A DNA stretch of 64,000 nt from Chloroflexota bacterium (GCA_022820025.1 JAJEGF010000011.1:1-64000), one strand, 5' to 3'. Counted from the stretch's first letter, positions 36,267 to 45,053 are shown. The notes: a model not told the origin generated them from the letters alone. Numbers and translations: made by a program.

Positions 36267-37745
36267 TTATGAGTACGCGCCCTTTTCTTCCAGCGCCACT
36301 CGGACTTCCTCGTCGGCCAGTCGCGCGGCGTCGCCCACCGACTCCTGCTCGGCGATCACGGCCGACACGTGCCGGCCAACAATCTCCTCAACGATGGAGT
36401 AGTGCTCCGTCCGCGGGCGTGGCACGGCCACTGAAGCGGCGTTCTTGATGCCCGCCAGGAACGGGAAGTCCGCCAGCAGTCCGGGGTCGTCCATCAGGCT
36501 GAACCGAACGGGCGGCCAGTTGTTGGCGTACATGTTCTCCTTCTGGTTCTCCGCCTGGGTGAGCCAGTGGATCGCTTCCGCCGCCGCTTCGTGGTTCTCG
36601 CTGCCCTGGGGAACGCCGAAGAGCCACACGCCGGTCATGTTGGCGTGGTCCGCGCCGGGCTGCGCCGGCTCCGGCAGCACCTCGATCTTGCCAACGACCG
36701 AGGACAGGTCCGGCGTGTACATCTTCAGCAGCTGGTCGGGCCATACGTCGCCCGACATGGCCGCCAGGCCGGTGTACATCAGCTTGCCGAGTTCGTGGTG
36801 GCCGATGTTCTCAACGCCCGGGGGCGCCAGGTTCTTCAGCGTCACCACCATGTCCAGCGCGGCCAGACCCTCTTCCGTGTTCACCTGCGGGTTTAGGTCG
36901 CCGTCGATCACGTCGCGCCCGAAGCCGCGCATGATCGGCAGGAAGCTGGTCATCGCCGGGTTCCCCGGCTGCCCGCGGATGGTGTACCCGTACAGATCGG
37001 GGGCCATGTCGCCGGTGATCTTGGTCGAGTACTCGGCCACGTCGTCCCACGTCTTCGGTGGCTCGACGCCGAGTTCCTCCATGACGTCGGACCGGTACGC
37101 AAAGCTCTGGATATTGCCGATATTCGGCACGGCGCGCGGGCCGTACTTGCCCGGCGGCCAGTCGCCCAGGTCCACGATCGCCGGGATCATGTCCGGGTCG
37201 GGCCACACCCAGCCGAACCCCTGGTACAGGGGCGTGATGTCGGCCAGGAACTCCGTGAACTGCGGCATCCACGGGTCGTCCATCGAGGCGATGTCGTAGG
37301 CCGATCCGCCCTGGCTCAGGTTGATGAGCAAACTCTGGTAGGTCGCCGCGTACGGCTGCTCAACGTGGTCCAACTCGATCTGCGTCTCGGACAGCAGCTT
37401 GTCGAAGATGCCGGTCTCCGCGGTGCCAAGCGGCCCCGTGCCACGCAATCGCACGCGCGGCTTCCCGATCGGCTGCTCGATGACGACGGTCACGATGCGC
37501 TCGACTTCCTGCGTCACGACCTTCTCGACCGCGACCTCGCGAGTCACGATCTTCTGGACGACCTTCTCGACGGGAACTTCCTTCTCGACCTGGACGATCT
37601 TTTCAACCTGCTGCGTCACGATCTTCTCTTGCGTGACAACCTGCGTCTCGCCGCAGGCGGCCAGGATCGCCGCGCCGCCTACGCCAAGCGCTACGCCTCC
37701 GCCGGCACGCAACATCTGCCGGCGGGTCATTGAGCGTGGAAGCAT
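36267..37745 (-). CDS. Sugar ABC transporter substrate-binding lipoprotein
   Basis: Family 1 extracellular solute-binding protein. N-terminus MLPRSMTRRQMLRAGGG has a Tat-like twin Arg followed by a hydrophobic stretch and lipobox LAAC (Cys near 31). A linker of about 60 residues follows, made of short Val/Glu/Lys/Gln units such as VEKIVQVEKEVPVEKVV, then the binding domain (LINLSQGGSAYDIASMDDPW, GLAAMSGDVWPDQLLKMY). ATG at 37745 has GGGGAGG five bases upstream; 492 residues. First gene of the operon. The Val/Glu linker is a lineage clue to Chloroflexota. Confidence 0.92.
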   Translation of the reverse strand: MLPRSMTRRQMLRAGGGVALGVGGAAILAACGETQVVTQEKIVTQQVEKIVQVEKEVPVEKVVQKIVTREVAVEKVVTQEVERIVTVVIEQPIGKPRVRLRGTGPLGTAETGIFDKLLSETQIELDHVEQPYAATYQSLLINLSQGGSAYDIASMDDPWMPQFTEFLADITPLYQGFGWVWPDPDMIPAIVDLGDWPPGKYGPRAVPNIGNIQSFAYRSDVMEELGVEPPKTWDDVAEYSTKITGDMAPDLYGYTIRGQPGNPAMTSFLPIMRGFGRDVIDGDLNPQVNTEEGLAALDMVVTLKNLAPPGVENIGHHELGKLMYTGLAAMSGDVWPDQLLKMYTPDLSSVVGKIEVLPEPAQPGADHANMTGVWLFGVPQGSENHEAAAEAIHWLTQAENQKENMYANNWPPVRFSLMDDPGLLADFPFLAGIKNAASVAVPRPRTEHYSIVEEIVGRHVSAVIAEQESVGDAARLADEEVRVALEEKGAYS

Positions 37746-37827
37746 GTGTCCTCCCCCATTCGTGCGACGTTGCAGAAGCACGTCCTCGTGCTCCGGGCCG
37801 CGCGTTGTGCACACTGGCTCAACGAGT

Positions 37828-37851
37828 CAATGTGAATCAGCTTTCACAATG
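37828..37851. promoter_or_regulatory. Candidate operator for the sugar ABC operon
   Basis: Inverted repeat of 9-6-9 bases, CAATGTGAA-TCAGCT-TTCACAATG, with one mismatch between arms and a perfect TGTGAA/TTCACA core. It lies directly downstream of the proposed -10 and covers the predicted transcription start, the usual place for a repressor site. About 80 bases upstream of the binding-protein ATG. The regulator is not in the window; the TGTGA/TCACA spacing is eight, not the six of CRP. Confidence 0.5.
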
Positions 37852-37853
37852 AC

Positions 37854-37883
37854 AGAGTAATTAAACGGGTGAACAAGCGTCAA
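37854..37883 (-). promoter_or_regulatory. Candidate sigma-70 type promoter of the sugar ABC operon
   Basis: On the minus strand, TTGACG (37878-37883) is separated by 18 bases from TACTCT (37854-37859). Both hexamers are close to consensus, and the start would fall within the adjacent inverted repeat. The rest of the 282-base gap up to the mscS-like gene shows no gene. Confidence 0.45.
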
Positions 37884-38027
37884 TGATTCGAAGCGCGGGC
37901 CATGAGTCCGCTTCGAGCCCGGCTTCCCGCACGATCTGGCCGCAGCGGCGCAAACCTGAACCGCGCTGCGGGAACTCCGGCGGCAGCAACATCGTAATCT
38001 CCCGTCAAGAACATCAGGAGATGACCA

Positions 38028-39116
38028 ATGCAGAGGCTCGAGGACTTCTTCAGCGAAATCGCAGCCTTCGACCTGGCCGCGGTCGACCCTCGCATTCAGG
38101 CCTCGATCGTGGTGCTCGCGAGTGTGATTGCCGCCAAATTGGTCGATTGGATCGTGACCAGGCTGTTGCTGCGCCGGGCGCCCAAAACCGAAGACGCCTT
38201 CTACAACCGCCTGGTCGAAACCCTGCATCGGCCCGTGTTCCTGCTCGTGTTGCTTGGAGGCTTCGGTGTGGCGGCAAGTCTCCTGGCGTTGGACGGATGG
38301 CTCAGAACGCTCACGTTCGGATTACTCGGGACGCTGGCTGTGCTGGTCGGTCTGACGCTTGCTATTCGATTGAATCAGCTGATCCTGGAAGGTCTGAGTC
38401 AGAGCCCGGAGCGTTTCCGCTATGTCGGGCAGAGCACCATGCCGCTCTTTCGAAACGTCACTAACGTGCTCCTGGCCGGAGTGGCGGCTTACCTCCTTTT
38501 GATGGTCTGGGACCTGGACGTGACAGCCTGGCTTGCCTCGGCGGGAATCCTGGGCATTGCGGTAGGGCTCGGAGCCAGGGACACGGTCGCAAACTTCTTC
38601 GCCGGCGTGCTCATCCTGGCCGATGCACCCTACCGGGTCGGGGATTTCATCGTCCTGGATACGGGCGAACGGGGCCAGGTGACCCACGTCGGACTTCGAA
38701 GCACCAGGCTGCTGACTCGCGATGACATAGAGATCACGATTCCGAACGGCGTCATGGGCAACATCAAGGTCATTAACGAAACTGGCGGCCCCGACCCCAA
38801 ACATCGCATCCGTATCAGCGTCGCCTGCGCCTACGGTTCCGATATCGATCATGTAAAACAGGTGCTGCTCGAAGTCGCTCAAGGCCAGGAAGAAGTTTGC
38901 GAGGAGCCCGAGCCCAGGGTCCGGTTTCGCACCTTCGGCGCCTCCGGGCTGGACCTGGAACTGCTGGCCTGGGTGGACGAACCAGTCCTTCGGGGACGCG
39001 TAACCGACGCGCTGAACACCGCGGTTTACCGTCGGTTTGCGGACGAGCGAATCGAGATCCCGTACGCCAAGCAGGATCTCTACGTCAAGGAGTTGCCGAA
39101 ACCCTTCGGCGGTTAA
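38028..39116 (+). CDS. MscS-type mechanosensitive channel
   Basis: Small-conductance mechanosensitive channel family, inner membrane. Four or so hydrophobic segments precede the pore-lining helix (ILGIAVGLGARDTVANFFAG region), then the beta domain with YRVGDFIVLDTGERGQVTHVG and IPNGVMGNIKVINET, and the alpha/beta C-terminus. 362 residues. RBS AGGAG seven bases before the ATG. Osmotic safety valve; some homologues prefer other ions. Confidence 0.92.
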   Translation: MQRLEDFFSEIAAFDLAAVDPRIQASIVVLASVIAAKLVDWIVTRLLLRRAPKTEDAFYNRLVETLHRPVFLLVLLGGFGVAASLLALDGWLRTLTFGLLGTLAVLVGLTLAIRLNQLILEGLSQSPERFRYVGQSTMPLFRNVTNVLLAGVAAYLLLMVWDLDVTAWLASAGILGIAVGLGARDTVANFFAGVLILADAPYRVGDFIVLDTGERGQVTHVGLRSTRLLTRDDIEITIPNGVMGNIKVINETGGPDPKHRIRISVACAYGSDIDHVKQVLLEVAQGQEEVCEEPEPRVRFRTFGASGLDLELLAWVDEPVLRGRVTDALNTAVYRRFADERIEIPYAKQDLYVKELPKPFGG

Positions 39117-39170
39117 CCGGCGATCGGCGGTCGTCGCCCCCATCGCAAACCACCCGCGTCCAGGCGCCGG

Positions 39171-39213
39171 GCCTTGGGCCCGATTCACCACCAACGAGGT
39201 GGTGAATCAAGGC
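39171..39213. terminator. Hairpin between convergent genes
   Basis: Perfect 11-bp stem GATTCACCACC (39182-39192) and GGTGGTGAATC (39198-39208) with loop AACGA, extended by outer GCCTT/AAGGC pairing. Sited between the convergent mscS-like gene and the 337-residue gene, it could end transcription from both sides, though neither side has a good T-run. Confidence 0.45.
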
Positions 39214-39234
39214 CACGTCCAGGTTGTCTGCCGG

Positions 39235-40248
39235 CTAACCCGCCACGGTCGAATCCGCGGGCAGTTCCCGCACCTGATTCGACCCCGGACGCCGCAGCGA
39301 AATGACGCGTTCGATTTCCGCCGACTCGTTCTCCGGCAGCGGTGACTCCCCGTTCGCCGCGCCGATCTCCGCCACGCTGGCAATCCCGCGCAGCTTGTCG
39401 GTCTCCGCAAGGGCCGTCAGGTCGCCGCCAAAGTAGTCGAACCACGGTAGGCCGGCCGACGCATACGCGCTGGCCGTCGGCGCCTCCGTCGGCGGTCGTT
39501 CCCCGGTCAGCGCCATCCATTGCACCGAATTGGCGATCGTCACGAAGCAGCGGCTGGCGTGACGCTGATCCCACGCGTCCAGCCCGTAGTCATCCTCATA
39601 GATCTCCTGCCGCATCCGTCCGCCGGGGGCGAGACCCATTGACGTGCTCTTCACGAGGGGAGAAGCGTCGGCATCCGGCAATGGGGCCCCCGCGATGACA
39701 CTGGCCATCATCTCCTCATACCGCTCCGCCTTCATCGGGTACGCGATCAGTTGCAGACCCCCATGCTCGGCCTCGCCTGTCAGTTGCTCCTCCACCGTGT
39801 AGCCCTGGCCCAGCGGCATCGCCACGAATTGCCGAACGATCCCCTGCGCCACGCAATACCCGTCCAGCCACGGCTGCTCCGGCAGCACCGCGTAGTCCTG
39901 CGGATCGGTGTTGAGGTGGTTCATCCAGGTCTCGCCCGTCAACGCGCAGACCTTGCCGGTCGCAATCTTCACGGCGAACGGATACCCCCGGCAGTCAAAA
40001 TCGATCCACATGGCCTCGGCCTGGTGCATCGGCATCAGTACCCCGCCGCGCCGCAGCCAATCCGACGGCAGGCGCCGGGCGTAGTCGTCCAGGTGACGCA
40101 GCGGAAACCGGCCCATCCCCGGCGGCAGCGGATAGTCCAGGCCGTCGTCTGGTATCCGCAGCGTCCGCTGAAACTCGATGGCGCAGCGCGCGTCTTTGTG
40201 GACCTCTGGAAACCTGAATACCAGCCGGTCGTTCTCGAGCGTGATCAT
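39235..40248 (-). CDS. Conserved protein of unknown function, XRE partner
   Basis: About 337 residues, soluble, no signal peptide or membrane segment. It opens MITLENDRLVFRFPEVH and has regular, well-conserved-looking stretches: MWIDFDCRGYPFAVKIATGK, DYAVLPEQPWLDGYCVAQG, VRQFVAMPLGQGYTVEEQLTG and GLQLIAYPMKAERYEEMM. I recall similar proteins beside XRE regulators in other bacteria, but know no function. ATG at 40248 chosen; an upstream extension to 40404 would overlap the regulator gene. GAGGG lies unusually close to the ATG. It is downstream of the XRE gene by 97 bases and likely cotranscribed. Confidence 0.8.
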   Translation of the reverse strand: MITLENDRLVFRFPEVHKDARCAIEFQRTLRIPDDGLDYPLPPGMGRFPLRHLDDYARRLPSDWLRRGGVLMPMHQAEAMWIDFDCRGYPFAVKIATGKVCALTGETWMNHLNTDPQDYAVLPEQPWLDGYCVAQGIVRQFVAMPLGQGYTVEEQLTGEAEHGGLQLIAYPMKAERYEEMMASVIAGAPLPDADASPLVKSTSMGLAPGGRMRQEIYEDDYGLDAWDQRHASRCFVTIANSVQWMALTGERPPTEAPTASAYASAGLPWFDYFGGDLTALAETDKLRGIASVAEIGAANGESPLPENESAEIERVISLRRPGSNQVRELPADSTVAG

Positions 40249-40345
40249 TCCCTCGTGCTCTCCTTGGCTTGCAGCCGCTTCAACGCATCTCCATGGAAGC
40301 GGCAGATCTCTTGTTGACTCCGTTGATTGCCCTGAATGACGTGCG

Positions 40346-40699
40346 CTACCAATCCCCGTCGCGAACCTCGCGCACGATGCGCAAGACGGCGTGATCGGGC
40401 GCATCCCGCAGTTCGCGGATCAACTGGGCGAACAGCCGCGGCCGCTTGCGAATGACCTCCTGCAGGTCACTCGAAACCTTGCCGCCCAGCGCCAGGAGCA
40501 CGTCCGGGTCCTGATCGAGTTCCTTCGCCAGCCGCACGGTCGCGGCTTCGGATGGCGGCGCAACCTGGCCGCGCTCGATCTTGCTCAGGTACCCCGGTTC
40601 GACCCCGATCCGCTTGGCCACCTGCCGCAGCGAATACCGGCGGTCATGCTCTTGCAAGCTCCGCCGAGCGGTGTTGACGTGCGTGCCAAACTGCGTCAT
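40346..40699 (-). CDS. XRE-family transcriptional regulator
   Basis: 117 residues. N-terminal helix-turn-helix: SLRQVAKRIGVEPGYLSKIERGQVAPPSEA (split for length), followed by KELDQDPDVLLALGGKVSS and a C-terminal segment DLQEVIRKRPRLFAQLIREL that may sense a ligand or dimerise. It has its own near-consensus promoter with a palindrome between -10 and ATG, so autoregulation is likely. The natural target is itself plus the downstream 337-residue gene. Confidence 0.92.
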   Translation of the reverse strand: MTQFGTHVNTARRSLQEHDRRYSLRQVAKRIGVEPGYLSKIERGQVAPPSEAATVRLAKELDQDPDVLLALGGKVSSDLQEVIRKRPRLFAQLIRELRDAPDHAVLRIVREVRDGDW

Positions 40700-40711
40700 G
40701 TTTCCTAAACA
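40699..40711. promoter_or_regulatory. Candidate XRE operator
   Basis: Perfect 5-3-5 inverted repeat TGTTT-CCT-AAACA directly between the -10 and the start codon of the XRE gene, overlapping the last base of the ATG complement. Position and size suit a repressor half-turn site for XRE autoregulation. Inference from position and symmetry. Confidence 0.55.
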
Positions 40712-40737
40712 CTACACACTTACGGCCAGCCTGTCAA
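40709..40737 (-). promoter_or_regulatory. Near-consensus promoter of the XRE gene, leaderless transcript likely
   Basis: On the minus strand, perfect TTGACA (40732-40737), spacer of exactly 17, then TAGTGT (40709-40714). Only nine bases separate the -10 from the ATG, so the start would be two or three bases before the ATG, giving a practically leaderless mRNA. No Shine-Dalgarno could fit. Confidence 0.75.
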
Positions 40738-40849
40738 GTCGACGTTGCCGCCGACGTGATGTCCGCTCGACGGGCGCGCGCGGCGGGATTCGCCTAGGAT
40801 CGTCCGGCACGCGGCTCATACCTGCGCTGACCCAGGGAAGGCGGTTCCA

Positions 40850-42535
40850 ATGCCCACCATGACCGGTGCGCGCTTCCTCGCCGAGACTCTCCACGCCTAT
40901 GGCGTGACCCACTACTTCTTTATGCCGGTCAGTGTCCCGGAGGCCATGCCCGAGCTCGAACGCGTTGGCGTCGAGCCCGTCATGGCCCACACCGAGAAGG
41001 GCGCGGCCTACATGGCCGACGGCTACGCCCGCATCAGCGGCGGCGCCGGCGTCTGCGGCGCTCAGTCCGTGGGTGCGCTAAACCTCGCGGCCGGCCTGCA
41101 GGACGCCTTCCTGGCCTGTTCACCCGTAATCGCCCTGACCGGCCGCCTTCGCCAGATCATGCAGAACCGCCACGCCTATCAGGAGGTGGACCACGCCGCC
41201 CCCTTCGACGCCGTCACCAAGTTCAGCACCCCGGTGACCTCGCTGGAAGAGTTCCCCATCTTCCTGCGGCAGGCGTTGCGCGAAGTCGTGTCGGGCACCC
41301 CGGGCCCCGCCCACCTCGACCTCTGGGGCATCACCGGCGGCGACATCATGACGGCCGAGGACGACCTCGACATCATCGTCGAGGAACCCTTCCGCCGCAC
41401 GCCCCCGTTCCGCCCCGAACCGGATCCGGCCAGCGTCCGCTCGGCCCTCGCTGAACTGGGGCAAGCCTCCCGGCCGGTCATCGTCGCCGGCGGCGGCGTC
41501 CGAGCCTCTGCCGCCCGCGACGAACTGATCGACCTGGCGGAATCCCTGAACATCCCGGTCATCACTTCCCTCAACGCCAAGGAGACCTTCCCGGCCGACC
41601 ATCCGTTGGCCGTCGGCGTGTCCGGGACTTACTCGCGCGAATGCGCCAATCGGGTCTTCGCCGAAGTCGATCTCGCCTTCTTCGTCGGCAGCCACAAGGG
41701 CGAACAGGTCTCCAACATCTGGAAGCTCCCCCGTCCCGGCGCCCGCATCGTTCAACTTGACATAAACCCCGCCGAGCTCGGCCGCTCCTTCCCCATCAAC
41801 GTCGGACTCCTGGCCGACGCCCGCGCCGGACTGCGCAAGCTCCTGGATCAGGTCAAAGCGGATTCGATAACACCTCCGTCGTCACGAGATCCGTGGATCC
41901 AGCGCGTCCAGTCCCTCGTCCGCACCTGGAAAGCCCAGGTCGACCCGCTCGTCACCTCGGATCAGGTCCCCATGCGCCCCGAGCGCCTCTGCGGTGACCT
42001 CACTCGACTGCTCCCATCCGACGCCATCCTGGTCTCCGACACCGGCCACGCCGGCATCTGGACCGGAACCATGATCGACCTGACATCGCCCGGCCAGAGC
42101 TTCATCCGCTGCGCCGGCTCGCTCGGCTGGGGCCTGCCGGCCGCGATTGGCGCCAAGTGCGCCGCGCCGGACCGCCCCGTGGTCTGCTTCACCGGCGACG
42201 GCGGCATGTGGTACCACCTCACCGAGCTCGACACCGCCGCGCGCTACGGCATCAACTCCGTAACCGTCGTCAACAACAACGCCTCCCTCAACCAGGAACA
42301 GGCGCTAAACGAACGCATCTATGGCGGCGCCACCCCCGGCTCCGACCGGCTCTGGAAGCTCACCGACGCCGACTTCGCCGCCGTCGCCGAAACCATGGGG
42401 TGCGCAGGCATCACGGTCAGGGATCCCGCCGAAATGGACAGCGCGCTGGATCAGGCGCTCTCCGCCAATCGGCCCGCCGTCATCGACGTCAAGACCGACA
42501 TCGCCGGCATCGCGCCCAGGGCTTGGGACGGTTGA
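40850..42535 (+). CDS. TPP-dependent acetolactate synthase-like enzyme
   Basis: Three-domain TPP enzyme. Pyr domain with catalytic Glu in HTEKGAAYMADGYARISG; middle domain (PVIVAGGGVRASAAR); PP domain with GDGGMWYHLTELDTAARYG and VNNNASLNQEQ. 561 residues. It resembles the large acetolactate synthase/benzoylformate decarboxylase group, but the catabolic context (Gfo/Idh/MocA and flavoprotein genes follow) argues for decarboxylation or C-C cleavage of a catabolic 2-keto acid. RBS GGAAGG eight bases before ATG. Confidence 0.85.
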   Translation: MPTMTGARFLAETLHAYGVTHYFFMPVSVPEAMPELERVGVEPVMAHTEKGAAYMADGYARISGGAGVCGAQSVGALNLAAGLQDAFLACSPVIALTGRLRQIMQNRHAYQEVDHAAPFDAVTKFSTPVTSLEEFPIFLRQALREVVSGTPGPAHLDLWGITGGDIMTAEDDLDIIVEEPFRRTPPFRPEPDPASVRSALAELGQASRPVIVAGGGVRASAARDELIDLAESLNIPVITSLNAKETFPADHPLAVGVSGTYSRECANRVFAEVDLAFFVGSHKGEQVSNIWKLPRPGARIVQLDINPAELGRSFPINVGLLADARAGLRKLLDQVKADSITPPSSRDPWIQRVQSLVRTWKAQVDPLVTSDQVPMRPERLCGDLTRLLPSDAILVSDTGHAGIWTGTMIDLTSPGQSFIRCAGSLGWGLPAAIGAKCAAPDRPVVCFTGDGGMWYHLTELDTAARYGINSVTVVNNNASLNQEQALNERIYGGATPGSDRLWKLTDADFAAVAETMGCAGITVRDPAEMDSALDQALSANRPAVIDVKTDIAGIAPRAWDG

Positions 42536-42569
42536 ACCGCTCGTCTGGATGACTTAAAGGAGCTTGGAC

Positions 42570-43676
42570 ATGGCTGATGGCATTCACGTCGTCCTGGTCG
42601 TCAACGACGAAGCCGCCCACTGGCAGGGCTACCGCGACCGCCTGGCCGCCAACGACGGCGCGGCATCCGTCTCCGTGGCCGTGCCGCCGGGCGAGCGCCG
42701 CGACTCCATCCTGGATGTCCTTGGCGAAAAGGTCCGCACCGTCGCTGAAGATCCCGCCGAGCTCCTGGCCGCCGAGACGCCGCAGCTCGCCGTCATCACC
42801 GTCCCGCCTCTCGACTCACCGCCGATCATCGACGCGGCGCTCGACGCCGGCGCCCACGTCCTGACCGAGAAACCTGCCAGCGTCTCGGATGTCGTGCTCG
42901 AGCCACTCGCCCGCAAAGCAATCCGGTGCGACCGCCACCTCATGCTCGCCTTCGCCGGCAGCCAGCAACCCGCCGTTCGCGACGCGGCCCGCATTATTCG
43001 CGACGAGGGCCGCCTGGGCGCCCTCTACGGCGTCACCGCCCACTACATCGCCGACCAGGCCCGCATCCGCGACGTCGAACAGCTCCAGCGCCGCACCGGC
43101 TCCTCCAACACCTGGTTCTTCGAAAAGCGCGTGGGCGGCGGCGGACACCTCTCCTGGCTCGGCATCCATTTCGTCGACATGCTCCACGTCGTCACCGGCC
43201 ACGACGTTGTCGAAGTTAGCGCCATGACCAACGTGGCCGGCGGCCAGCCCATCGACGTCGAAGACTCCGCCGTCCTTACGCTCCGCTACGACAACGGCAT
43301 GCTGGCCTCCCTCACCTCGGCCTACTACCTCGACCAGCACGATGTCGCCGACGACAAGCAGGCGCTCTTCAAGGTCTGGGGCGAGAACGGCTGGCTCCAG
43401 ATCGACCCGCACGAAGGCACCCCGCTCACCTGCTACAGCAACCTGCCCGCCTACGCCCACCAGCCGCGCGAACGCATCGACTACGACTCCGACTTCATCA
43501 CCGGCTACGACACCCTCATGCACGAGGCGCTCCGCGCCGCCGCCGGCCTGGGCGACCCGCCCACCTCCACGCTGGATGCCCTCCAGGCTCTCCGGGTCGT
43601 CCACGCCGCCTACCGTTCAGCCGACAGCGGCCGCGCCCAGCCCGTACCCGCCCGCGGCCAATGGACGCTCCCATGA
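42570..43676 (+). CDS. Gfo/Idh/MocA-like oxidoreductase with altered dinucleotide motif
   Basis: The EKP-type active-site segment (HVLTEKPAS), VITVPPLDSPPIIDAALDAG and GGGHLSWLGIHFVDMLHVVTG (split for length) place it in Gfo/Idh/MocA. The usual N-terminal GXGXXG Rossmann loop is absent: the start reads GIHVVLVVNDEAAHWQGY. So NAD binding may be altered. ATG at 42570 with AAAGGAG seven bases upstream, 368 residues. It overlaps the flavoprotein gene by four bases (ATGA). Confidence 0.82.
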   Translation: MADGIHVVLVVNDEAAHWQGYRDRLAANDGAASVSVAVPPGERRDSILDVLGEKVRTVAEDPAELLAAETPQLAVITVPPLDSPPIIDAALDAGAHVLTEKPASVSDVVLEPLARKAIRCDRHLMLAFAGSQQPAVRDAARIIRDEGRLGALYGVTAHYIADQARIRDVEQLQRRTGSSNTWFFEKRVGGGGHLSWLGIHFVDMLHVVTGHDVVEVSAMTNVAGGQPIDVEDSAVLTLRYDNGMLASLTSAYYLDQHDVADDKQALFKVWGENGWLQIDPHEGTPLTCYSNLPAYAHQPRERIDYDSDFITGYDTLMHEALRAAAGLGDPPTSTLDALQALRVVHAAYRSADSGRAQPVPARGQWTLP

Positions 43677-45052
43677 TCGCAATCCCCACGCTGGAGACCG
43701 ATGTCCTGGTCTGCGGCGCCGGCATCGCCGGCCTCACCGCTGCCCGTACCGCCCAGGAGGCGGGCGCGCGCGTCGTGGTTTTGGAAAAGGGCCCCGAAAC
43801 CGGCGGATCCTCCGCCGTCTCCGCCGGCATCGTCTGGACCGCCCGCGACCTCGCGGGCTGGCTCTCCGTCCAACCCGGCGGCGATCCGACCCTGGGCAAG
43901 GCCCAGGTCACCACCTATCCCGAGGCCATCGAGTGGCTGCGGTCCCAGCACGTGCGGCTCGAACCCTTCGAGTTCGGCGCCAGCGGCTGGAATCCCCCGT
44001 TCCCCTACGCGGCCTTTCAACTGGAGCCCAAAGCGGACGGCCGTTCCAATCCCCGCGCCGCCATGGATCGGCTGACCGCCAACATCGCGAAGGCGGGCGG
44101 CCGCATCCTCACCGAAACGGCAATCCGCGAATTTCACCAGGACGCCGCGGGACGCATCATCGGCGTGGAAGCGCGCGGACCCAGCGGCCTACTCCGCATC
44201 AGTGCCAAAGCCACGGTCATGGCCACCGGCGGCTTCCAGGGCAACCCCGAGCTCCGCGCCCGCTACTTCGGCCCCTACAGTGACCGCATGGTCCTGCGCG
44301 CCAATCCCTACAGCACCGGCGAGGCCTTCCAGGCCGCCCAGGCCGTCGGCGCGGGGACCGCGGGACCCTTCGGCCGCTTCTACGGCCACCGGGTTGTTGC
44401 CCCGCCGGCCGTCGTCGACTTCCCCTCATTCCCCCGTGTCCACCTTGGCGGAGCGCTGCCGGGCGCGATCCTCGTGAACCTGCGCGGCGAACGCTACGTC
44501 GACGAGTCCGAGAGCGACGAAGTCAGCGTCCACGCCCTACCGCACCAGCCCGACGCGCTCGGCGTGATGATCTACAGCGAGTCCGACGCCGCTACCGACA
44601 TCGGCTCTGCCGCGCTCGAAACCGTCAGGTCCGTCGGGACCGAAATCCTCGAGGCGCCGTCACTCGATTCGCTGGCCGAGCGCATGTCCTCGCATTGGGG
44701 CATCGCCCGCGTCCCGCTGCTCGACACTCTTGCCGCCTACAACGCCGCGGCCGCCGCCGCCGACGCAACCATGCTCGCCATTCCCCGCGCCGGCGATCTC
44801 CACCCGCTGACCCAACCGCCCTTCTACGCCATCCGCTTTCTGCCTGGCATCACCGTTACCTACGGCGGCGTGCGCATCGACGCCTTTGCCCGCGTGCTGG
44901 ACTCCACCGGCCGCCCGCTCGGCGGTCTCTACGCCGCCGGCGCGGACGCTGGTGGCATCTACACCCGCGGCTATGCGGGCGGTCTTTCCATGGGCCTTGC
45001 CTTCGGCCGCATCGCCGGCCGCGAAGCTGCGGCCAGCGCCGTGTCGCCCTAG
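43673..45052 (+). CDS. FAD-dependent oxidoreductase, fumarate reductase/succinate dehydrogenase flavoprotein type
   Basis: N-terminal FAD motif VLVCGAGIAGLTAARTA and VVVLEKGPETGGSSAVSAG; C-terminal ITVTYGGVRIDAFARVL and LYAAGADAGGIYTRGYAGG are typical of the FRD/Delta1-ketosteroid dehydrogenase/tricarballylate dehydrogenase superfamily. 459 residues from the ATG overlapping the previous stop; an ATG four codons earlier is an alternative. Substrate unknown. Its TAG stop forms the left target-site copy of the MITE-like element that follows immediately. Confidence 0.85.
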   Translation: MIAIPTLETDVLVCGAGIAGLTAARTAQEAGARVVVLEKGPETGGSSAVSAGIVWTARDLAGWLSVQPGGDPTLGKAQVTTYPEAIEWLRSQHVRLEPFEFGASGWNPPFPYAAFQLEPKADGRSNPRAAMDRLTANIAKAGGRILTETAIREFHQDAAGRIIGVEARGPSGLLRISAKATVMATGGFQGNPELRARYFGPYSDRMVLRANPYSTGEAFQAAQAVGAGTAGPFGRFYGHRVVAPPAVVDFPSFPRVHLGGALPGAILVNLRGERYVDESESDEVSVHALPHQPDALGVMIYSESDAATDIGSAALETVRSVGTEILEAPSLDSLAERMSSHWGIARVPLLDTLAAYNAAAAAADATMLAIPRAGDLHPLTQPPFYAIRFLPGITVTYGGVRIDAFARVLDSTGRPLGGLYAAGADAGGIYTRGYAGGLSMGLAFGRIAGREAAASAVSP

Positions 45053-45053
45053 T

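Noticed and set aside
37831-37848. CRP binding site upstream of the sugar ABC operon
   Set aside because: TGTGA and TCACA are separated by eight bases, not six, and no CRP gene or evidence is available. Kept as an unassigned operator.
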